64,000 nt of DNA from Streptomyces sp. NBC_00358 (lineage in GTDB: Bacteria; Actinomycetota; Actinomycetes; Streptomycetales; Streptomycetaceae). A program made the translations under genes and the position numbers. The stretch covers positions 4,464,001-4,528,000 of the forward strand of contig NZ_CP107976.1 in NCBI RefSeq assembly GCF_036099295.1. The letters run 5' to 3'. Within the stretch, counting starts at the first letter, position 1; each line of letters starts with the position of its first letter. Shown piece by piece: positions 57,580 through 64,000 of the stretch. The notes under the pieces were generated by a model, which was not told the origin of the DNA, did no database searches, and worked only from the letters and a program-made list of their open reading frames with translations.

Positions 57580-58868
57580 CGCCCGGTGCCTCCGTAGACG
57601 ACGGCCTCGTCGCTGTCGGAGTCGAGTCCGAAGGCTGTGTGCACGGCGCGCACGGCCTCGTTGACGTCGTCGGCACGGGTGACCACGGAGATACGGATCT
57701 CGGAGGTCGAGATCAGCTCGATGTTGACCCCGGCGTCGGTGAGCGCCTCGAAGAAGCCTGCCGTGACACCCGGGTTCGTCTTCATGCCCGCGCCGACCAG
57801 CGAGATCTTGCCGATCTGGTCGTCGTAGCGCAGGGACTCGAAGCCGATCACACCCTTCGCCTTCTCCAGGGCGTCGATGGCCTTGCGGCCCTCGGTCTTC
57901 GGGAGGGTGAAGGAGATGTCCGTCAGGCCCGTGGTCGCCGCCGACACGTTCTGCACGATCATGTCGATGTTGATCTCGGCGTTGGCGATGGCACGGAAGA
58001 TCGCGGCGGCCTCGCCCGGCTTGTCCGGCACACCGACGACCGTGACCTTGGCCTCGGAGGTGTCGTGAGCGACACCGGAAATGATGGCCTGCTCCACCTT
58101 CTGGTCCCCTTGCTGCTGTGTCTTTCGAACGAGTGGTGCGCTGCTGACCCAGGTGCCCTGAAGTCCGCTGAAGGACGAGCGCACATGGATCGGGATGTCG
58201 TAGCGGCGGGCGTATTCCACACAGCGGTGGAGCAGCACCTTGGAGCCGGAGGCCGCGAGCTCCAGCATGTCCTCGAAGGCGATCCAGTCGATCTTCTTCG
58301 CCTTCTTCACCACGCGCGGGTCGGCGGTGAACACGCCGTCCACGTCGGTGTAGATCTCGCACACCTCGGCGTCGAGCGCCGCGGCCAGTGCGACGGCCGT
58401 GGTGTCGGAGCCGCCGCGGCCCAGCGTGGTGATGTCCTTCTTGTCCTGCGAGACACCCTGGAAACCGGCGACGATGGCGATGTTGCCCTCGTCGAGCGCC
58501 GTACGGATACGGCCCGGGGTGACGTCGATGATCCGCGCTTTGTTGTGGACCGAGTCGGTGATGACGCCTGCCTGGCTGCCGGTGAAGCTCTGGGCGCTGT
58601 GGCCCAGGTTCTTGATCGCCATCGCCAGCAGGGCCATGGAGATCCGCTCTCCGGCGGTCAGCAGCATGTCGAACTCTCGTCCGCTGGGCATCGGAGACAC
58701 CTGCTCGGCGAGATCGATCAGCTCGTCCGTCGTGTCGCCCATCGCGGAAACGACCACGACCACCTGGTGGCCGTTCTTCTTCGCTTCCACGATCCGCTTG
58801 GCGACGCGCTTGATGCCCTCGGCATCGGCTACGGAGGAACCTCCGTACTTCTGCACGACAAGGCCCAC
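57576..58868 (-). CDS. lysC: aspartate kinase (alpha with internal beta-subunit start)
   Basis: 430 aa from the GTG at 58868 with GAGGAG upstream. Kinase domain: VVQKYGGSSVADAEGIKRVA, LLTAGERISMALLAMAI, TLGRGGSDTTAVALAAAL and YTDVDGVFTADPR. Two ACT domains follow from about 265 (AKVTVVGVPDKPG and ISLVGAGMKTNPG). An internal GTG around VEQAIISGVAH with AGGGGA upstream could give a beta subunit, as in corynebacteria. ACT domains imply lysine/threonine feedback. Confidence 0.95.
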   Translation of the reverse strand: MGLVVQKYGGSSVADAEGIKRVAKRIVEAKKNGHQVVVVVSAMGDTTDELIDLAEQVSPMPSGREFDMLLTAGERISMALLAMAIKNLGHSAQSFTGSQAGVITDSVHNKARIIDVTPGRIRTALDEGNIAIVAGFQGVSQDKKDITTLGRGGSDTTAVALAAALDAEVCEIYTDVDGVFTADPRVVKKAKKIDWIAFEDMLELAASGSKVLLHRCVEYARRYDIPIHVRSSFSGLQGTWVSSAPLVRKTQQQGDQKVEQAIISGVAHDTSEAKVTVVGVPDKPGEAAAIFRAIANAEINIDMIVQNVSAATTGLTDISFTLPKTEGRKAIDALEKAKGVIGFESLRYDDQIGKISLVGAGMKTNPGVTAGFFEALTDAGVNIELISTSEIRISVVTRADDVNEAVRAVHTAFGLDSDSDEAVVYGGTGR

Positions 58869-59123
58869 GTGCGCTCCTCGATCAGTCCGTCTCTGCACCG
58901 CACTACTGCGGTCGGCTCAGTCTAACGAGCGGCCGGATTTCCCTTCCGGGGTATCGCATCGTGAGATGTCCCGCTCACGACGTGATCACTCCGGGCTGTC
59001 AGGTCGGTAAGGGACCTCCGGCCGCTCCGAGACGGCACCTGCCCGTGCCGGAGCCCCGCCACTCCGAAAGTGCCCCGAGTCACACCGCGGAGCGGTCGGA
59101 CCACCGATGACCGGGGCGGGCGG

Positions 59124-59783
59124 CTACTTGACGGTGCGCAGGCCGAGCGGCCCGGCGATCTCCTCCGCCATCACCTTGCCGGCCTCCTCCGCGAGGGCCT
59201 CCTCGCCGATCTCCTGGTCGGTGTCGAGGCCGTCGAGCTCCTCCAGGGGCTGGTTCAGCCGGACGTGGGCCACCACGGACTGCAGGGCACGCAGGGTCGC
59301 GGAGGCGGTGGAGCCCCAGTTGGAGAAGTAGGAGAACTGCCACCACCACAGGGCTTCCGTGGTGCGGCCCGCCCGGTAGTGGGCCATGCCGTGGCGCAGG
59401 TCCGCCATGACGTCGGCCAGGTCGTCGGAGATACGGGCCGGGACGGGGGCCTTGCGGGGCTCGTAGGGGTCGAAGACCTCGGAGTAGACGTCGATCGGCT
59501 CCAGCATCACCGCGAGACGCTCGCGGAGTTCGTCCACATCCCCCTCCGGGCCGAGGTCGGGCTCGTAGCGCTCGTCGGGGACGATGTCCTCGTGCGCGCC
59601 GAGACGGCCGCCGGCCAGGAGGAGTTGGGAGACCTCCAGGAGGAGGAAGGGCACGGCCGAGTCCGGCTCGTCGCCCTTGGCCACCTCGGTGACGGCGACC
59701 AGGAAGCTCTCTACCTGGTCCGCGATCTGGACCACGAAGTCGTCGGGGTCCGGGCTGGTCGCGTGCAGCGTGGCGTCAGACAT
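59124..59783 (-). CDS. DUF5063 domain protein
   Basis: 219 aa, acidic and mostly helical, with a central YEPRKAPVPARISDDLADVM segment, LWWWQFSYFSNWGSTA and a long acidic C-terminal helix. This is the DUF5063 family regularly found beside recR in Streptomyces. Its start overlaps the recR stop by 8 bases. Function unknown. Confidence 0.85.
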   Translation of the reverse strand: MSDATLHATSPDPDDFVVQIADQVESFLVAVTEVAKGDEPDSAVPFLLLEVSQLLLAGGRLGAHEDIVPDERYEPDLGPEGDVDELRERLAVMLEPIDVYSEVFDPYEPRKAPVPARISDDLADVMADLRHGMAHYRAGRTTEALWWWQFSYFSNWGSTASATLRALQSVVAHVRLNQPLEELDGLDTDQEIGEEALAEEAGKVMAEEIAGPLGLRTVK

Positions 59784-60375
59784 CTAGAAGTCGTCTCCCC
59801 TCGAAGGCGCGGCCGAGCGTGACCTCGTCCGCGTATTCCAGGTCGCCGCCCACCGGGAGGCCGCTGGCCAGGCGGGTGACCTTGAGGCCCATGGGCTTGA
59901 TCATGCGGGCGAGATACGTGGCCGTGGCCTCGCCCTCCAGGTTCGGGTCCGTGGCCAGGATGAGCTCGGTGACCGCGCCGTCGGCGAGACGGGCCAGCAG
60001 TTCCCTGATCCGCAGGTCGTCCGGGCCGACGCCCTCGATCGGGCTGATCGCGCCGCCGAGCACGTGGTACTTGCCCCGGAACTCACGCGTCCGCTCGACC
60101 GCGACGACGTCCTTCGGCTCCTCCACCACACAGATCACCGAGAGGTCGCGGCGCGGGTCGCGGCAGATGTTGCACAGCTCCTCCTGCGCCACGTTGCCGC
60201 AGGTCGCGCAGAAGCGGACCTTCGCCTTGACCTCCAGGAGGGTCTGCGCGAGCCGACGGACGTCCGTCGGCTCCGCCTGGAGGATGTGGAAGGCGATCCG
60301 CTGCGCGCTCTTGGGACCGACGCCGGGGAGCCGCCCCAGTTCGTCGATGAGGTCCTGAACAACGCCTTCGTACAA
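59776..60375 (-). CDS. recR: recombination mediator RecR
   Basis: 199 aa. N-terminal helix-hairpin-helix (LPGVGPKSAQRIAFHIL), a zinc finger (CATCGNVAQEELCNIC), and a Toprim domain (ICVVEEPKDVVAVERT, LATDPNLEGEATATYL). With RecFO it loads RecA on gapped DNA. It follows the YbaB gene by 86 bases; the pair is the usual bacterial ybaB-recR unit. Confidence 0.96.
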   Translation of the reverse strand: MYEGVVQDLIDELGRLPGVGPKSAQRIAFHILQAEPTDVRRLAQTLLEVKAKVRFCATCGNVAQEELCNICRDPRRDLSVICVVEEPKDVVAVERTREFRGKYHVLGGAISPIEGVGPDDLRIRELLARLADGAVTELILATDPNLEGEATATYLARMIKPMGLKVTRLASGLPVGGDLEYADEVTLGRAFEGRRLLDV

Positions 60376-60461
60376 CGGACTGCCTTTCCGAGTGTCCTGG
60401 TACCGCCTGGTCGCGTCCTACGTTTCTTCCTGGTGCGTACGGTAGTTGGCCGCCACCGGTC

Positions 60462-60806
60462 TTAGAAGGGCAGACCGGGGATGCCGCTGCCGCCGCCGAG
60501 CCCCTGGGTGAGCGGGCCGAGCGTCCGCTGCTGGAGCGCCTGCGCGTTCTCGTTCGCCGCCTGGACCGCCGCGACGATCAGGTCGGCGAGCGTCTCGGTG
60601 TCCTCGGGGTCGACCGCCTTCGGGTCGATCACCAGGCCGCGGAGCTCTCCGGAGCCCGTCACGGTCGCCTTCACCAGGCCGCCGCCCGACTGGCCCCCGA
60701 CCTCCGTGCGCGCCAGCTCCTCCTGCGCGTTCGCCAGGTCCTGCTGCATCTTCTGGGCCTGCTGCAACAACTGCTGCATATTGGGCTGGCCACCACCGGG
60801 AATCAC
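60462..60806 (-). CDS. ybaB: YbaB/EbfC nucleoid-associated protein
   Basis: 114 aa from the GTG at 60806 with CAGGAG upstream. MQQLLQQAQKMQQDLANAQEEL is the conserved dimer helix, and VKATVTGSGELRGLVIDPKA the central sheet. It binds DNA without strict sequence preference. dnaX, often next to it, is not in this window. Confidence 0.92.
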   Translation of the reverse strand: MIPGGGQPNMQQLLQQAQKMQQDLANAQEELARTEVGGQSGGGLVKATVTGSGELRGLVIDPKAVDPEDTETLADLIVAAVQAANENAQALQQRTLGPLTQGLGGGSGIPGLPF

Positions 60807-61107
60807 GATCAGCTCCTGGTTTCGAGTACGGCTGTCCGGACGCTTTTTTCCTGTCCAGCACGAGCCTACGTGGTCGACGGGCCGGTCGCCCAAGCACTCT
60901 TTCGAGTGACACCGTCGCAGCGCTTATACCTGATCAAGACCCTCTTCCAGGCGGAAAAGCCGGTAAACCCGGTCCATCGCCACCCATTGGGCGGTAGGAA
61001 GGGGGCGGCGCAATTGCACCACGCGTCACATGACGTCACGCAGTGTCCATTTCGTCACCGTCGTCATCGTCGTCCGTCATCACCAGTCGTCAACAAGGGA
61101 GTGCCGG
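60807..61107. promoter_or_regulatory. divergent ybaB/SLATT intergenic region
   Basis: 301 bases, no gene seen. A/T-richer near 60935-60960 and 61020-61080. The promoters of both directions should lie here. Confidence 0.45.
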
Positions 61108-63448
61108 GTGAGTCAGCCGGAGATGCAGCCGGAGGGGCCGCCCCAGGACGGGCGGAGCGAGGGCGCGGCGGGGCTGCGGCCGGGCGACCTGGGCGGTCGG
61201 CCGTTCCCGCTCGGCGACTGGGGGGAACCCGCCGAGCGGCTCCACGAGCTCTACCGGTGGGTGGAGCGGGGGGCACTCGACACGGCCGCCTGGTACCTGT
61301 CCGACCGGGTGTGGAAGCGGTGGTGCGCGCGGCTGCTGCGGTGCGGGGTCTCCCTCGGAGCCGTCGCCGGGGCAGCGCTGCCGCTGCTCGACCTGACGGG
61401 GTCGGTGAGCGGGGCGGCTCCGTGGGGATACCTGGCACTGCTGCTCGCGGTCTCCTGCGTCGCCGTCGACCGGTACTTCGGAGTGACCTCCGGATGGATG
61501 CGCGACGTGGCCACCGCACAGGCCGTGCAGCGGCGGCTTCAGGCACTTCAGTTCGACTGGGCGTCCGAGAGCGTCCGGGAGGTCCTCGGCCCCGCGGACG
61601 GAACGGCGAGCGAGGCGGCGGACCGGTGCCTGGGGGTGCTGCGGAGGTTCTCGGAGGACGTGACGGAACTGGTGCGCACCGAGACGGCGGACTGGATGGT
61701 GGAGTTCCGCACGGGACCGGCGCCGCTGGGGATCCAGTCGTCGTCGGCCGGAGCCCCCCGGCCCGACGGCCCGCCCCTGAACGGACGCGTGCCCCTGCCT
61801 CCGGGCACCCGCCCGAACATGCCCCGCCAACGCCCGCCGGAGCCCCGGTAGCGGTCCCGCGCCGCCGCATGCCGGGGGCGCCGCGTGCCGGGGCGCCGCG
61901 TGCCGGGGCGCCGCGTGCCGGGGCGCCGCAGATCCTCAGCCCGACCGGCGTCCCGCACGGCAGATGGCCGTGGGTGCGGATGACGTCCTGGCCGCTGCCC
62001 CGGCCGATGTAGGAGAGGAAACTGGAGGCGAGCGAGTCGGCGGGCGGCTGTCCGTAGGTGTAGGCGTACTCGATCTCGCGGTACGGGTAGTCCGAGGTGC
62101 CGCGCTCCAGGTCCTCGACGGAGGCGGTGTGCCCGTCGAGGCTGATCCGGTGCAGGCCCTTGTGGCCGGTGGCGTCGTTGAGTTCGCTGTAGCCGATCGC
62201 GCCGGGGAGCCTCGCGACCGTGTTCAGCACCTGCTCGGTGGAGTCGAGTTCGCAGCGCACGACCGGTGCCGTCGCGTCGTCCTTGTGGACACAGTCCAGC
62301 GAGGAGTTGGCGATCTCGCCGCGCCCGAGCACCCGGCGCTGGAACACCTGCCGGGTACCGGAGTTGGCGTCCCGGCTGACGAGCAGGACCGGCCGGTCGG
62401 GTCCGCCGAGCTGCTTCCAGTTCCTGATCTCGCCGCGGTACAGACGTCGTACGTCGGCCGAGGACAGGTTCCTGACCGGGACGGCGTCGTTGACGACCAG
62501 CGCGAAGACCGACACCGCGATCCGGTTCTCCCGCAACTGCGGCAGGTCGCCCGGCTTGGGGCCGTCGGAGAGGGCGACGAGGGCCGGTGACCCCTTCTTC
62601 GACGCCTGCCCCGCCGCGTCGAGCTCGCGCATGCCGGCCGTGCTGCCGTGCGCGTCCACCGTGATCGTCGAGCCCGCGCAGTCGTGCTCGTACTTCCCGG
62701 CCAGTTCGCGCATCACGGGCTCGAAGGCGGTGGAACCGGTGACGGTCAGCGTGCCCCGCTCGCAGCCGATCGGCGGCGGGGTGCCGTCACGCAGGACGAC
62801 GATCAGGGCGAGCGTGACGACGCACGCCGTCAGCAGCACGGTGATCAGCCGGGCCGCGCGGCTGAACAGCGGCGGCTGGTCGTCCGGGGTCGTACTGCGG
62901 TTGGGCCGGACCTCGCCGTCCCGGATGCCGCCGACGATCCGTATCGGACATCCCACGTCGCCGCCCGACAGCAGCACGAGCAGCTTGAAGTGCTCGCCCC
63001 GGTTCAGCGGGACCCGCGGAATGCGCAGGGTGCCGTTCTCGTAGCCGAGACCGGCGGCCGGGGTGAAGTGGTCCATCAGATGGTCGGTGCCGGGAGGCTG
63101 GGTCACGGACACCCCGCGGATGGTGCGGTCGGTGAACACCGCGGTCAGACCGTGCCGTTCACGGCTCGTGTAGTCGTCCCCGGCGATGCTCTGCGAGCCG
63201 TCGTTCTCGATCCGCAGCAGCACGAGGGTCGCGTCGGACATGCCGGGCACCTCGTCGAACAGCCCGAGCCGGACGTTCGCGCGACCCGAGCGGACGTCGT
63301 CGCCGATGGGATTGTCCATCTGGACCCGATAGCCGACCCTCTTGCGGCGCGGCACCCTGCGTTCGTACCAGACCATCACGGCGGAGGAGACGACGCCGAT
63401 GACGGCGGTTCCGACGGCCACGACGTTCTCTGCGCTCAGCCACTCCAC
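61064..63448 (-). CDS. PstS-like substrate-binding protein with membrane anchor; C-terminus reads through into antisense of SLATT gene
   Basis: Start GTG at 63448 (VEWLSAENVVAVGTAVIGVV) with GGGAG upstream. An N-terminal helix, a soluble domain, a second helix (LITVLLTACVVTLALIVVL, near 200-220), then a phosphate-binding-protein-like domain (TLTVTGSTAFEPVMRELAGK, ANSGTRQVFQRRVLGRGE). Homology ends around GHLPCGTPVGLRICG (about 61935). After that the frame stays open for another 870 bases, opposite the SLATT gene, as Arg/Pro/Gly-rich junk. The true end is probably near 61930; the stop seems to be lost. Confidence 0.7.
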   Translation of the reverse strand: MEWLSAENVVAVGTAVIGVVSSAVMVWYERRVPRRKRVGYRVQMDNPIGDDVRSGRANVRLGLFDEVPGMSDATLVLLRIENDGSQSIAGDDYTSRERHGLTAVFTDRTIRGVSVTQPPGTDHLMDHFTPAAGLGYENGTLRIPRVPLNRGEHFKLLVLLSGGDVGCPIRIVGGIRDGEVRPNRSTTPDDQPPLFSRAARLITVLLTACVVTLALIVVLRDGTPPPIGCERGTLTVTGSTAFEPVMRELAGKYEHDCAGSTITVDAHGSTAGMRELDAAGQASKKGSPALVALSDGPKPGDLPQLRENRIAVSVFALVVNDAVPVRNLSSADVRRLYRGEIRNWKQLGGPDRPVLLVSRDANSGTRQVFQRRVLGRGEIANSSLDCVHKDDATAPVVRCELDSTEQVLNTVARLPGAIGYSELNDATGHKGLHRISLDGHTASVEDLERGTSDYPYREIEYAYTYGQPPADSLASSFLSYIGRGSGQDVIRTHGHLPCGTPVGLRICGAPARGAPARGAPARGAPGMRRRGTATGAPAGVGGACSGGCPEAGARVRSGAGRRAGGLRPTTTGSPAAPVPCGTPPSSPPSRCAPVPSRPPRTSAAPPGTGPPPRSPFRPRGRGPPGRSRTPSRTEVPEAAAARPVRWPRRASIRRSLRSTGRRRRRRPRAAVPGIPTEPPRSPTPSGRAAAALPRRRLRGRPRTAAAARTTASTPGRTGTRRPCRVPPAPPTGRARGAARRVPPSRRAGTADRPGRPAAAPPRPRSARPGAAPPAASPADSPGTPLLTTGDDGRR
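61108..61851 (+). CDS. SLATT-domain membrane protein
   Basis: 247 aa from the GTG at 61108 with AAGGGAG upstream. Pattern of the SLATT two-helix domain: LHELYRWVERGALDTAAWYL (helical start), WKRWCARLLRCGVSLGAVAGAALPLL and WGYLALLLAVSCVAVDRYFG (two membrane helices), then a helical VATAQAVQRRLQALQFDWAS region. The Pro-rich tail from about 215 is disordered. SLATT proteins are often effectors of nucleotide-activated conflict systems, but no cyclase or SLOG gene is beside it. Confidence 0.8.
   Translation: MSQPEMQPEGPPQDGRSEGAAGLRPGDLGGRPFPLGDWGEPAERLHELYRWVERGALDTAAWYLSDRVWKRWCARLLRCGVSLGAVAGAALPLLDLTGSVSGAAPWGYLALLLAVSCVAVDRYFGVTSGWMRDVATAQAVQRRLQALQFDWASESVREVLGPADGTASEAADRCLGVLRRFSEDVTELVRTETADWMVEFRTGPAPLGIQSSSAGAPRPDGPPLNGRVPLPPGTRPNMPRQRPPEPR
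61868..61929. repeat. 15-bp tandem repeat at the convergent ends
   Basis: Three perfect units of GTGCCGGGGCGCCGC (61885, 61900, 61915) preceded by a diverged unit. On the minus strand they encode GAPAR three times and lie exactly where the PstS-like protein should end. Confidence 0.9.
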
Positions 63449-63625
63449 GTGAGCCACTCCCCCGAGCACTGCGGTGCGGTCACCGTACGGCTCCGGCCGG
63501 AAACAGCCCACATACGGGAGGTGAACTTCGGCAGGCCCCCGTCGGCACGGCGGCCGGCGCGTTCACCGGGGGTCCGCGGCGGCTGCCCGCGGACCCCGGG
63601 CGGGGTCCCCTCGGCGGTCCCGGGG

Positions 63626-64000
63626 TCAGCCGCTCTTCGTGTAGGTCAGCTCGGCCTCGGCTGCCGAGCCGGTCTTCGCCCGCCGCAGCCGGCCGTCCGG
63701 CAGGAGCGCGATCTCGGAGGCGTCACCCGGCTTGCAGGACGGCGGTTCACCGACGGTGACCTGGGAGGGGCCGATCTCCAGCGGCCCGCCGGGCCCCGGA
63801 TCCGTCGAGAGGGCGGCCTGGAAGACACAGTGGTAGTTGCTGCCGTCCGCGGTGACCGTCAGCACCGTGTCGCCGACGCCGCCCTGCTGGATGGTCATCC
63901 TGCGGGTGTGGTGGCCGGTGGAGTTGTCGATGGCGGCGTCCCAGGTGCCGAGGAAGGCCTCCGGGACGGTGCCGCCCTGCGTCGCCCCGGTGCTCGGCGA
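63626..64000 (-). CDS. C-terminal part of a secreted or kinase-linked protein (5' end outside window)
   Basis: Open from the window edge to the TGA at 63626. It contains PEAFLGTWDAAIDNSTGHH, MTIQQGGVGDTVLTVTADG, YHCVFQAAL, TVGEPPSCKPGD and LLPDGRLRRAKTG. This pattern (FLGTW, paired Cys, LLPDG-LRR) is the extracellular C-terminal domain seen on several Streptomyces Ser/Thr kinases, so the rest of the gene upstream may encode a kinase. An internal ATG at 63898 is not a likely start. Confidence 0.65.
   Translation of the reverse strand, partial: SPSTGATQGGTVPEAFLGTWDAAIDNSTGHHTRRMTIQQGGVGDTVLTVTADGSNYHCVFQAALSTDPGPGGPLEIGPSQVTVGEPPSCKPGDASEIALLPDGRLRRAKTGSAAEAELTYTKSG

Overview
The window is high-GC actinobacterial chromosome, almost certainly Streptomyces. 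The GC-rich third-position codon bias, GTG starts, a WhiB-like wblA, a Crp of exactly 224 residues and the local gene order all fit the S. coelicolor SCO3571-SCO3620 neighbourhood. A 20.4 kb integrative element interrupts this chromosome. All calls come from reading the sequence and from family knowledge; no database search was run.

Left chromosomal block (1-18 kb). It holds an alpha/beta hydrolase (cut by the window edge), a 59-residue small protein, the membrane serine protease MarP, a CoA-type Nudix hydrolase, endonuclease III with a long histone-like tail, Crp, a nucleotidyltransferase, an MBL hydrolase with a Nudix partner, RidA with a DUF4177 protein, a pair of ArsA-like ATPases, WblA, a class A penicillin-binding protein, a GatB/YqeY protein, a metallophosphoesterase and a Pr6Pr-type membrane protein. 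The order largely parallels M. tuberculosis marP-nth-crp-bagAB-whiB4-ponA2 (Rv3671c-Rv3683), so this is an old actinobacterial core block (redox, cell envelope, DNA repair).

Mobile block (18.0-38.5 kb). A tRNA-Pro(CGG) gene is the attachment site of an actinomycete integrative and conjugative element (AICE). A 46-bp direct repeat of the tRNA 3' end (18018-18063 and 38425-38470) bounds it. From the tRNA inwards run integrase, excisionase, an iteron-like TGACGCA cluster, a primase/polymerase plus P-loop replication pair, a cytosine methyltransferase, small Spd-like membrane proteins, a palindrome cluster that is a good clt candidate, an FtsK-like Tra translocase, an RRQRL zinc protein, a GGDEF protein, a DUF2637/SpdB-like protein and small ORFs, all leftward. 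A GntR repressor and an XRE/TPR regulator follow, rightward. The cargo next to attR is visibly less GC-rich and encodes a D12-class adenine methyltransferase, a HerA-type ATPase and a NurA-type nuclease. This is a likely anti-phage or anti-plasmid module and the most interesting content of the window.

Junk and relict zone (38.5-41.5 kb). Immediately right of attR is the C-terminus of a second, dead integrase at the same distance from att as the live one. An 18-bp att fragment at 39853 and an IS5-type transposase remnant follow. The tRNA-Pro site has therefore been used repeatedly. A cREC receiver-domain gene and small membrane or repeat proteins survive here.

Right block (41.5-64 kb). First comes a matAB-like exopolysaccharide locus: an acyltransferase, a deacetylase-glycosyltransferase fusion and a repeat-rich membrane protein, next to a divergent GH26-like lipoprotein and a PQQ-propeller protein. 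Core genes follow: a TrkA-domain putative ion channel, an S9 peptidase, an NTF2-like protein, SURF1, an ECF-type sigma factor with a membrane partner, lysC-asd, a DUF5063 protein, recR, ybaB, a SLATT protein convergent with a PstS-like protein that has lost its stop codon, and a truncated secreted or kinase C-terminal domain at the edge.
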